Shown here piece by piece: positions 26,723-37,917 of a stretch of DNA of 64,000 nt (its first letter is position 1; the number at the start of each line of letters is the position of its first letter). The stretch is from Monarcha castaneiventris obscurior (Eukaryota > Chordata > Aves > Passeriformes > Monarchidae), in NCBI GenBank assembly GCA_026261815.1, contig JAMPIT010000417.1, positions 8,527,501 to 8,591,500 of the forward strand. The letters run 5' to 3'. The position numbers were made by a program, and so were the translations under genes. The notes under the pieces were generated by a model that made no database searches, had not been told where the DNA came from, and was given only the letters and a program-made list of their open reading frames with translations.

Positions 26723-29700
26723 TGCTTCCTGATGTGTTTTTCTCACCAATTTAATAGTCTTTATAGCAGGACTCTGCCTTCCAGCTCCAAAGTGTAGCAA
26801 TTTGGTGCAGCAATCACAAAGTACATTTCTGGGAATAGCGATGCCCTGATCTTCCCCATCTGGTCCTAAGCTCTCACCATTTTAGAAGATTGATGCTTTG
26901 CTCCATGATATGATCTGTTTTGGGACAGAATTAGGATTGTTACTTCACCATTGGCTGGTGATTAGATAACACCATGCTGACTTTGTTCAAGTAGTGAAGG
27001 AGGTTAAAATTTAACTAATATGATAATCGAGTGATAATCATTTTCCACCACCAATAATTAACCATTTGGACTTCGCGTATTTCCAGGCAGATGTCCAAGT
27101 CTTTCAAATTAAGGAGACCAGCCAAATTGCAGCTTGTAGAAACCTCCCTGTGGGTTTGCTTTGTACATCAGTACTGAGTGGCTGCTGTCTGAGCACACAC
27201 CACTCTCGCCTCCCCTGAACAGCACAGCTCTGTAGGAACAGCCGGTTCTCTGTGTTGCATCCAGCACTGATGGCCAATATCACTCCAGGTACATAATGAA
27301 CACTGTCTTCTGAGACCACAGCAGGTCCTAATCCAGAAAACATGGAGCTGAACAGACATCTCCTGGCGTTGTTTGGCATTCTGGAAGCACGCAGTTTAGG
27401 GCACAGTCAGCTAATAGACAGCACATAATGTGGGGTGGATCCACACAGAGATTTACAAATTTGTTTCTATTAGACATTAAAAATGCCTATTAGCCATTAG
27501 AAATAGACATTAGGACAAGCAGGCAGACTGCAGGATTATGGTTCAGCTGGAAGCAAATGCCCTTTTGCTATTCAGGAAGGGCTCGTAAAGAGAGTAGATC
27601 AGAAAAGAAATGGACTGAAAGGTCTTGTTGGTGCACCACTGTGCACAAAATGGGGTGTTTGCCTCTTGCAGTGAAGTCACTGCGTACACCTTTTACAAAT
27701 GAAAATACATTATAAGCTCTTAAATAGTATAAAATACTTGGTGTTGTATAATGCACTCAAATGGGTGACAGCTGTTTGATGACAAATGAACATACGTGTG
27801 TCGATCCTCCCCTCTTCTTTGCTTTGCCAAGTGGTACAGCTCAGCCAGGGACAAACACTTTCAGACAGGTGACACATGGAAGCTGCAGAGATAACTGAGA
27901 TTAGAGCTTTCAGTGAGGCAGCACAGCTGCTGGGAACAATCAATACCTGAAGTCTTTGAGTGCTGGACAGACTAATTTAGCCACAACCTTGGCAAGGAGC
28001 ATTTTCCTGTGTGGCGCTCTGTGTTGTAGAACACTTTGGATATCCAAACGTGTATGGAAAGCCAGCTTTGGAATCTCCAGGTATCATGTCCTATGCAGTT
28101 AGACAAGAACAGAGCTAAAATAAATACTCATGCTTGCTGCAGCTGAAATTTCCCTTCTATCCATTCTTCGGCTCTCAACATTCATTCCTTCTTGCTTGTT
28201 TTGTGCTGGTGTTGGCACTTCCCTGCCCACGCTCTGAACGGAGTCAAATTGATAAACCAGCAGAAAATCAATACAGCAGGGAAAAAAAAAAACCAAAAAA
28301 ACAACCAAACAGCAAAGCAAAAGTTAACAGGTTAACCAATTAAAATTTCTAAGCAAAGGACCTTGTTGCAGACAAGGCAACGAGTGATGGGACATGCAGA
28401 TGTTGGGAAGGAGGAATAGAAAGAGAGTGGAGGTGGAAATGGCCTTTCACTGCCTTCTTTTACGCAGCAAGAAATTAGTTTGCCTCCACTGTATTGTCTC
28501 ACAGGACGCAGTGCTTTGCAACACAGGTAGCCCGTATTTAAGTGATTTTACAGGGTCTGATCATTGGGTGGCAGCTCTGAGCCAATGTTTTTGTCTGACA
28601 GGTCAGAAATTGGAAAAAAGAAAGTGGGTTCTTCTCTGGTTTAGCTAAACCATTCACTGAAATTGCTATTTAAGAACTGTTTAGGTCACCTCTAAACAGT
28701 CAGTGCACTTGAAATATAATCAGACTACAAGGATTTGAAGTAGAAGAAAGCAGTTGCACCCCAGCTTCTGCAGCACTCTCCTCACAACTTTTTCTAGCAG
28801 TAATGGCTACTTCCCAGTTCAGGTTTATGCATCACTGCAGCTGAAGCACAACTCATTTTGCAGAATATCACCTTTAATAAAGATTTCCTATTCTCCAAAC
28901 AATATTTCATTTTTCTTTTCATTTAACCCTCTGACCTCTTCCTATCTCATACTATCCTGAATGATTCCAACCTTTGGTATTTCCACTGTGAATGACTTTG
29001 AATGGCTCATATAAAGAGATGGTAACAGCTGTAAGAACAGAAGACAGACACTGCAAAAACTCTTATTAGAGTCTTCAGCCAACTATTTGATTCTATCCTT
29101 TGTGCTGTAAAGCTTGCATGGAAGTAAAACTTAATTCAGAGCTACATCTATCCTGATGTAAGCCCTGTATTCCTAAAAGAATGGAGTACTTACTGCTGAT
29201 CCTGCCTATAATGGGATAAAAGAAATCCAGCACTGCTTGAAGTGATGAGAGATCACAACAAAAAGGGAGCAGGTGAATTTACTTCAGTGGATTTCACTCT
29301 CAGGCACTGGGTTTAAAATACAATTGTGTCTTATAGCTGAAGCTATTAAAAACTCTTATTCATCAAGAGAGAATAGTGATTTGAGGGTTAGGAATTACCT
29401 GTGGTGTTCCACTTGATAGTGGTCAAGGAGCCAAGGAGCAAGAAAGCTATAAAACAAAACCAAAACTCAAATGGTGTGTTCCTCAGGGTTCTCTTTGTGT
29501 TTTGCTTGCCACAGACTCCTCTCTGACAGAGTCAAGGCTTCATGGACTGAAGCTGGAAGAGCAGTGACCCTGTGTCAGGGGTGGGATCACTGCACTTGGA
29601 AACAGTACAAGAGGTTTAAGAACAACAATTCCTTACAGATGGAGAGCAGGCTCTCTCAGCTTTGGGCAAAACAGGGGTGAGGGCTGCATTGAAGAATGTA

Positions 29701-31888
29701 CAAGAAGGTTCTATTGCTGATTTTAGTGAACAGGCCTACCAATTTTTGTGCTGAGTTGCCATTTTATCCCTCTTAATAACATTCCTTTTCTTTTAAACCC
29801 TTGGATTCATTGCTTCTGAGCAGGAAAACTGATTATCCAAGCTCATTATGTGCCCAAGTGAAATCATTTTCTTTTCCTATAACCCGAGAGCCTTGAACTG
29901 AAATTGATTAGCTATTTTTAGAAAGAAGCTCTAGCTAAATCTAACTTCTTCCCCTGCCAATCACACCTATCAGGGGAGTGCAAAACAAGCCTATCTGAAT
30001 GCAGGTGCCTAGGAATTATGGTCTGTCCCTTTTACAGAATACATTAACATAACTAAGAAAGGGATGGGGTTATTTGAGATCTTTCACCATGTTGGGCTAG
30101 AAGCTGGAGAGGAGAGGTAGCCTTTGTGGAAAGAAAATGGGATAATAATGGTGTTATTTTTTTGAATTTTTAGTTTGGTTATCTAAGACCCCTGCAACTC
30201 CAGCAGGCTTTTCTGAATCTCAAGGCTGGCTACTTTCCTTTTCCAACAGCTTTCTTTAGGGTTCTGAAGACCCATGCATTGTCTTCCTTGCCACTGCTGG
30301 ATGAGAAAAAAAGCACAGGACTTGGCTGCTATTACCAGCTCTCTAGCTGGCAGCTCTCTAAAGTGCCAACTGCACCCAGACAGGATGACCTGATGGGGTA
30401 CACTGTCATCCAGGAAGCCAGAAGGAGCCTCTGGCCACATCTCTTGTACTTTCCTCAGAAGTTGTAAGCCCCAGACTTTTCCAAGTCACAGGAAGAGGTC
30501 AACTGTTTACTGCCAGCTACAAGTGTCCCAGTTCCAAGATAAGAAAGCACAATTCAGCTTTTGAGAAAAATCCGTGTTTTTCCTGTGAATAAAACAGGGG
30601 CAGGGACCATTCTCTGGCTGCCTGGTAAATAGGCACAGACTGGCTGCATCCACAGACTTGCTCTCCTTGGTCTCCCACAGAGCCTCTGCAGTCTAAAACA
30701 GAGATAAAGTTCTGTGTCTCTTTTATTCAGTTCAAAGTGCACGACACACTGTTACAGCTGTACTCCTGAGCGAAAAGGGATGTGCTTTGCACAGCCTGGG
30801 TGCAAAGCCTGCTGGAATGCTGCTGAAGGACACTGGATACAGCCTAACCTGGTACAGCTTGTGTCCATGTCGCCCAGTGGGAATGGTTTCTAGCCTGGGC
30901 TATCTCCCACACGGTGCCAGGTTGTTATCTTGGAGAGCGCTGGTTGGCACAGGCAAAAGCATGGCAGGGGGAGTGCTGACAACAAAGCAGTGCAAACACT
31001 TGCAAGGCAGTGTGTGATACTACATCTTGGCCCTGATTTATTTGGCACTAGTAACTGCGACTGCTAGCATCAGCATTTATGAAGCTCACGAGTTTTCAGG
31101 CATATTTTGCAGTTAGTTTTCCAAAATAAAGGGCCCTTGTCTCTTACAAGCACTGAGAGTGAAACTAGAGAAAGGGAGAAGACAACAACTTCTGAGAAGC
31201 AACAAACAAACCCATCTTTCCTTCACATGACTTACAAAAGTACAAATTAAAAAGACCTGACCCTCGCTTCTAAGAGCCAGATAATTATCACAAGACCCAG
31301 GAGTCAGTTTAATTTGTATCAGCTTCCCCAACTGCTCTGCAACCTAGGATATTTTCCCAAAGAGAGTGTTCTCATCACCTTTCCACTCTGTCTTTGAAGA
31401 CATGACATAAATTTGAGGCATTATGGACAATTTGGAGCTATTTCTGATCAGCCACACACTGGCTGGGACCAATGCAGCTCTTCTTTGTTTACATTCCACT
31501 TTCAAAGTCAGGCTTTGCTTCAAGGAGCAGAAAGTATGTCACTTCTAAAGGATGAGGAGGTAAGGGAATATGTGTGTTTTCATGAGAGAGAAGTTGTGTT
31601 CAGGCAAGGTGGGAGGAATTCAGCCAGCAAGGTTTCCACTGCCTTTTATTGAAACCTATTTCCAAAGGAAATGCAGAAGAAGAAAGGAAGCACTTTTCTA
31701 TCCTCAGACTTCCATGCAGGGAGGTCAAGGTCTGCAGCTGCAGTAACTCCCTACAATTTCCATGGATGTTTGGAGGGTGGACACAGACTTAGGAGATAAA
31801 TGGGTGAAAATGCTTTGTCCCGCCATCACAATGGGCGATACCCATGTTCAGCCTGCTCTTACCCTATGGCTAGGAAGGAATTTTAGGA
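26723..31888. other. Intergenic stretch without recognised genes
   Basis: This is AT-rich sequence with several A-rich runs (28279-28320). Besides the possible WD-repeat fragment I found no exon chain. I searched the minus strand here by eye for CSF2RB domain 2-4 exon copies continuing the 31960-34015 fragments and saw none. Confidence 0.5.
27216..27359 (-). pseudogene. Possible fragment of a ciliary WD-repeat (CFAP57-like) N-terminus
   Basis: An ATG at 27359 gives MSVQLHVF. With a one-base frame change it continues as GLGPAVVSEDSVHYVPG and AISAGCNTENR. The pattern M-S-x-V-x-L-H-(I/V)-F-G-L...V-x-Y...A-G-x-N resembles the start of CFAP57/EMAP-type propellers as I recall them. The match is short, needs a frameshift and may be coincidence. 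No further exons were found nearby. Confidence 0.2.
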
Positions 31889-31959
31889 TTAGATATTCAA
31901 TACTATAATCTGAGAATGTTTTAAATACTCAAGACTAGAGACAAGACTTAGTGATTCAC

Positions 31960-32132
31960 CTTTATCATTCTGAAACAAGTAGATATTTATCTCTGCCTGC
32001 ACTGTCAGGTCAAATTTGGAGTTGTAGTTCTCTTGATCATATCCCTGGATGTGACACACAGACGGTGTCATGAAGTTCTGGCAGTCAGGATGTTTTAGGT
32101 CCATTTCTTTGTTCAGAACCATTTCTTTGTTC
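31960..32132 (-). pseudogene. CSF2RB-like exon copy, second half of extracellular domain 1
   Basis: On the minus strand an acceptor (GCTTAACCAG) precedes a 173-base open exon whose product has NKEM near the start and ends in FDLTVQAEINIYLFQND. The intact gene's exon 52908-52724 has NKDM and NKVLQAELDVDLFQN at the matching places. Phases (2 in, 1 out) equal those of the intact exon. The ancestral donor G|GT reads G|AT here. A GTGAAT six bases on would keep the phase and add two codons. Net length is 12 bases shorter, a multiple of three. The reading frame is intact, so it might still be used, but no complete gene surrounds it. Confidence 0.8.
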
Positions 32133-32287
32133 CTGGTTAAGCAGAAGGATGAAAGGCTTGACTATCTGAATAGGATGCTGCTACACAGCCCAATGTGTGG
32201 TTTCTGAAACCTTCCCCACATATATTTTATTCTGTTTCTAAATCAATATTACATTGTGCTGGCATACTCCTTTAATTCATTAAGTGA

Positions 32288-32328
32288 CATTAATAAATTA
32301 ATAATAAAATAATAATAATAAATAAATT
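32288..32328. repeat. AAT-rich microsatellite
   Basis: Interrupted AATAAT/AAATAAAT repeats with no associated gene. Confidence 0.7.
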
Positions 32329-33890
32329 CCCTATAATATCAAACACTTCTGCTTTATTCTCTCTTGCTTTCCTCAGAGGAAGATGCACTCACAAAAACTA
32401 TTTTGGGTTGGTGGGTGTCTGGTCTCTGAGCACAACCTCTTTCATGCCCTCCCCCAAAAGGAGTTTGGCTGCCCATGCTCAAAGCTCTCTAAGCTGGAAT
32501 CAGCCTGGCTGAGGGTCTCCCTGCCTTCACTCAGAAGCTGCTTTTGAATTCAGGCCATTGCCTGAACTGTGGCACAGCCATATCTGTGCCTGGTAATGCA
32601 CATTTCTGATTGTGGTTCACAGGATTGACTTCCTAGCTTGACCTTAAGTCTGGCGACTGCATAGGGGCTTCCTATGGCATCTGGATTGATGGCTGATTCT
32701 GGTCACTCTCACTGGTCTGTGTTTCTTGTTACTGTGAGGTTACACCTTTGTCATTGAGGTCAATGCCTTGCTATCACCCTCAGCTCCCAGCTGACCTTCC
32801 CTCAGCAAGCAAAGCTTGTGACTTCCATAACAGCAGGCTTGGCATTTTACATGTGTACATGTCTGTTATGCTGTGCTCACACTACAGAATCCAAAGAAGG
32901 GACACCAGAGAAATGTAGCCAGCAGTTGGGACAGAGGTTTTATGAGGACTGTGGGGCTGCAGAGCTCCTACAAACAGAAAATTATTTCTGTGCAGACTGT
33001 GAAGTCCTTTATGCTGCAGGAACATTTCTGTGGTTTGAGACTTCCACCCACAGCAAATTGCTAACATTTAGAATGTGATTCAATACCCGAGGGATTGTAA
33101 GAGCCACTTTCTCCATTGGCTTCACAGCTGTCAGGTCAATTCATGAATGAATCCTACAGCTCTTTCTCAAAATTAAACCCAAGGTAATTTCTTCCTATTC
33201 TTATTTCATGTGTTTGCTTCCCTGCCTCCCATCTCTCTGGTGTTTATCCCTCCATCTCCAGCATCCACTATTATACTTTTTCCCTTTCCCCTATCTCTTC
33301 TTTATTCTCTGTTCCTTCCTCTCTCTCATACTCTGCAGCCTGACTGTTCTGTTTTCTTCTTGAAAGGAAGCAGAAGTAGCAACAAGATAGTGCAAGACAT
33401 ATCTAGTGTATCTGAGAGGAAACACAAGTCGAACAAACACATACAACTTCTGTGTTTCCCACAGTTTTTGCTTCGCAGAAATAATTTCAACATAGCTATG
33501 CTCTTGCTGGCATAAGGAAGAAGCAGCCTTCTTTGCCAATCTGATTAGTTATTATCACCACTGCCTCTAGTGTAACACATTATTCTCCACTCAAGTGCAG
33601 TTATTAACATGTCCTGCTATATTCTGTGTGTGTGCTCTCACAGCAAAAGCAGGGGACAGTGATTGAAAAGCTAATGAAACCAGATGGATCAGCATGCTCT
33701 CCTTCCTGTTCTCCCTCATCCTGTACAGAACCAGCTTCCTCCCTAGCCTGGACATAACACTGGTGTCTGCAAGCTGGATACTATGCTGGCTGCAAGACCA
33801 GTCCATGTCTTTTTGCCCAGCTCCATCTCTTAGGTTCATCCACCAAGCCTCCTCAGGCCTTTCACAGGACACCAGCCAGGAACTTTGTTT

Positions 33891-34015
33891 TCAGCAGTTG
33901 TTAAAGCTCAAAGTCACATTCACGATTTGATGAGCCTCAGAACACTCCACCCATGTGCAAGTTGTAAGAGATGCGTAGTCATTGGGGCACTGCAGGGTCT
34001 TCACTGGGAGGCTTT
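33891..34015 (-). pseudogene. CSF2RB-like exon copy, first half of extracellular domain 1 (disabled)
   Basis: An acceptor (TCTTTTCAG) is followed by SLPVKTLQCPNDY, then TTCTWVECSEAHQIV. This is colinear with SIPMKSLNCYNDY and TCTWMEHSEAHELV of CSF2RB exon 2 (55020-54891). The frame meets TGA at 33893-33891, before the expected end, and the expected GT donor is absent. As a copy of this exon it is therefore broken. The gap to the 31960-32132 copy (about 1.76 kb) is close to the gap between the corresponding intact exons (about 1.98 kb). This implies a genomic tandem duplication and not retroposition. Confidence 0.82.
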
Positions 34016-37000
34016 CTGAAAAGAAGATTGGGCTGAAGAGCACAGTGAGAAATGGTAAAATGAACACAAGTTACAGAGACAGGGAAGTGAGGTGCTGGGT
34101 GATGAGAACTGCTAGGAATATCCACAGTATTGATCTGCATTTATTTCACTAGTCAAAATTGGCCCTTCATGGGAAAGCAGCAAGAAGTCTCCAACATCAG
34201 TTGGTGCTCTTTGAGTAGGCTGGACTCTTTGTCTTTTATCAGAGTTTTATCATGAGTCCTAGAACTAAAAAAGTCTCAACTCTTTGACTGCTTGTTTGTA
34301 AATCAAAATGGTCATGCAAGAAAAGTAAGACTCTGGTCTACAACCTGTGCAGAAAAGTCGGAATTGTTTTCTAATAGACAAAATTAATTGTTAATAAATA
34401 TTCTATTTCAAAATATAGGTCTAAAGGGTTAAGCTTGATGTTTTGAAGCCTCATTAGGCTTCATGCCTTTGAATCAAAAGGGCCTCATAACACTAAGACC
34501 ACAAACATATCTTTCCCTTTCTCACCCCCCCCAAAAGGGATCACAGCCATTCTGACACAGTGAACTATCATCTAAGACTTGTGATGGTACCTTTGTTTCT
34601 CTTCCTGAACTGCAGAGGCCTGATGCTCTATGAAACTCTAACACAGATGGAGGGCTGGTCAAGCACTGTGAGTGTAACACAGAAAGCCTAAAAGAGCAGC
34701 TCTCCCCAGTGAGAAGCCTGCTGTTGGAGGAAATGAGAGTACCAACACCAGCTGGGTAATGCTGAATGGGGATTTATTTAGCTGAGCACTCACATCAGTA
34801 TCAGTGTCCTAGGATAAGCATAATTTTGAGTCCTGGTAATTCTCTGCATAGTTTTGCAATAAGCAAGGGTCCAAGCTGAACGAGAGCACCCTCAGAATCT
34901 AAGCAGTGTAGTGTTGACTTTTGTACCCCCTAAAAAGAGAAAGAATCTGGCAGACATTTAGAAAAACAACTTTTAAAAACATAATTACGGATTTTTTTAA
35001 AAGCCAAACAAATGCTCTCAGCAATCCACTGCTCTTCTAGCAGTCAAGAGAGATCTCAGTAAAACGTCAGTAAGGACAAGATATGAGTGAGTGATTTATT
35101 GTTAAAGGCAAAAAAACCAGATGCCTCATTAAGCAGGACATTCAACTTTGCCTTTGTGGGTTGTTTTCGTTTGGTGAATACATTACCATGCCCACCAAAT
35201 AAGCCCACTTGCCTTAGCAAGAGTTCTGCCTCTAGGAAGTCATATGCAAAAGTGAGAGACACCCACTCTGTTTAGCTACAAAGTCACAGAAAGGAGAAAG
35301 CTTCCTGGCAAGGAAAACCTATTTCAAAAACCTAGCAGCTGAAAAACTCGTGTCCCTCTATCAGTAAACAAACATACCTCATAGGTGGATTTGCAGAGAA
35401 CCCTCTTTTCCTTTTTCTTTTGTGAAAAAGCTCCGTGCAAGAGGGAGCTGTGTCTGCATTGAGGAAAGGTCACTGTTAATCAGGGAAAATGAGTGTGCCC
35501 TTCCCTGAGAATTCAAACTCCAAGAACAGGAGCTGAAGCTGTCTGTGCTGTCAGGAGAACTAGGGGCCCAGGATCAGCTTGGTAGAGTGCTTTGTTTTTC
35601 AGAAACAGCAGCCAAAAGATGGCAAGGAATGATTTTGCCTTTCCTAGCAGCCCAAGGGCAGCCTAATCTTGCAAGAAACACCTGTGCCTGAGCCAAGTCA
35701 CTTTCAGGTCCAAAAAGTGAAACATGCTGCCAAGCCAAGGTTGTTTCAGCCATCGTAGAGTTGCTGCTTGAGAGACCACGGAGTCCAAGGTGTCCAGTAC
35801 TGTGAATCACATGTTAGGCAAGGGATTATAATCTTCCCAGCATGTGTTTATTTCTGGAAAGATCAGTGCTGGTTTTGGCTTTCATAGTTAATTTTCTTCA
35901 CAGTAGCTGTTATGGGGCTGTGTTTTGGATTTGTGCTGGGAACAGTGTTGATAATTCAGGGATGTTTTAGTTACTGCTGAGCAGTGCTTACGGAGAGTCA
36001 AGGCCTTTTCTGCTTCACCCCACCAGTGAGGAAGCTGAGCATGCACAAGAAGTTGGGAGGGGACACAACCAGGACAGCTGACCCCAGCTGACCCAAGGGA
36101 TATCCATACCACGTGGCATCGTGGTCAGCATACAGAGCTGAGGGAAGAAGAGGGAAGGGGAATGTTTGTGGTCATGGTATTTGTCTTCCCAAGTCACCGT
36201 GACATGAAATGGATGGAGCCCTGCTTTCCTGGGGATGGCTGAACATTTGCCTTCCCGTGGGAAGTGGTTGTCCTTCTATGAGCAGGTTTTGCTTTCCCTA
36301 TTAGACTGTCTACTTCAACCCAGGAGTTTTCTCATTTTTACCTTTCCCTTTCCCATTCTTTTTCCCATCCTACCATGGGGGGCTGAGTGGTAGTTGCCAG
36401 CTGGAATGAAACCACAAACATTTTCATCACTTTTGTTTCAATACCTTTCGCTGAGCACCCCAGAGGCTCCAGTACTCATGAGTAGTGGCTGAGTTCCTCA
36501 CTCACACAGATGCTGTGCCTCTGCTCTGCCAGCTGTGTTGCTAACTAAATCTTGACTTTAGCATAGGTCCAGCAACTAGGATCCTGATCAGACGTCATAA
36601 AATTAAGAAGAACAGGGAAGTAAGGATTTTCACTGTTACATTTTGCTTAACCAATTTCCCAGAACTGTGATATTTTTCTGCAAGTGACAAGTAATGATCT
36701 CTTAACAGAGGCTGACAAGTTTGCTGCTTGTTCCCTTTTCTGTTAATCTGCACTCATAACCTGTCCTTTAAATCACCATTCTCCTGGTGTGCGATGCTTT
36801 CTGAAAGGAAAATTCATTTCTATAAATTCAAACAGTCATTAGACAAAATATTGGTTCAGATAGTGAATGTTGTCTTAAAGGTACATTGTTGTTGCTAAGC
36901 CTGACGTGTATAAAACTGTCTCCATTCAAATAGTAGCACTATTGAGTAGGTAATGGCACTATTGAGTACTTCATAGTAGCACTACTAAATATGGATTCTG

Positions 37001-37230
37001 CTTGAACCAAACCCACACAGCTGAATGATTAAAATTCAAGCCACACTCTGATTACATATTTTAATTTAAGTGATAATATCACTCTGCATCAATAGAAGTG
37101 AGGCAAATACACTCAAATGGAGACAGTGTAATCTAATCTTTGGGTAAAAAAGGAAGGGGCTGGTGGCATCTAAAGAAGTGAGAGGCAACGAAGTCTCTTA
37201 CTGTTTTCTCTGGCCTGAACTGCAGCCTCT

Positions 37231-37917
37231 GTGAAGAGAGTACTGCAGGTTTGGGCAGTGCCTTCAGCTCAGGCAACTTTGGATGACATCCACCACAGCG
37301 TACACAGTTTCTTAGGAATCAGTGACAGCTGGAAGTGCATCAGAAATGAAAAATTTAAGAAGCTAAAAGAAAAGCAGAATGAGCCAAGGAGTGGAAGAAG
37401 AAGGGAAAGCTACTTGACAATAATTTTCAGGGTATACTGCAAAAATGAATGTTGTACACAGTGTATGGACATGAGCTTGAGAATGGAGAATTTTCATCTT
37501 CACATTTCCCAAAGGGCACACATGCACTCTTCTCTCTTCATGCTTCTTTCCCAGATTTTTTTAAAAGCGAGAGAGAGAGAGATGTGTAAACTTTTCCTTT
37601 CAGTTTCTTCTTCACAGGCAGAAGAACTTTCCCACTTAGATGGAGAGACCTCAGGAGAAAGAGGAGTACTGGTAGTGAATACCCATGCACTATGCCTCTT
37701 GAAACTTCAGTCATTCATAAATAATTGCTTTTTCTTTTCCTCATGCTTGTTAAACACAGTCGCACTGTGTGTGATTCCAAGCAATACTTTGTTACTCCTC
37801 TCACTTAATTTACTCCAATTAGGTTCTGGCATCCCTAGACACCAAGGATCTACCTATCAGGTGGAGTGTTTCTGCAGCAGGGCAATGCTTGGTGAACACA
37901 AGATTAAAGTTCCCTAG
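37231..37917 (+). other. Unusually long open frame (228 codons), unidentified
   Basis: The frame is open from a GTG at 37231 to a TAG at 37915-37917 in AT-rich DNA, where runs this long are rare by chance. There is no early ATG; internal ATGs exist. The product has a basic segment (FKKLKEKQNEPRSGRRRES) and a hydrophobic segment near residues 165-195. I recognise no domain and see no obvious exon structure. It may be a chance frame or a decayed insertion. Confidence 0.15.

Noticed and set aside
31113..31331. Minus-strand frame with LTPGSCDNYLAL, considered as a CSF2RB domain-2 copy
   Set aside because: Only a few residues align with VTLMTSGDFLLTW. The tryptophan and flanking phase signals are missing, so continuity with the domain-1 copies is not supported.
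32818..33078. 86-codon cysteine-rich plus-strand frame next to the CSF2RB-like copies
   Set aside because: It starts at GTG, has no splice or promoter context and no recognised cysteine pattern. Likely chance.
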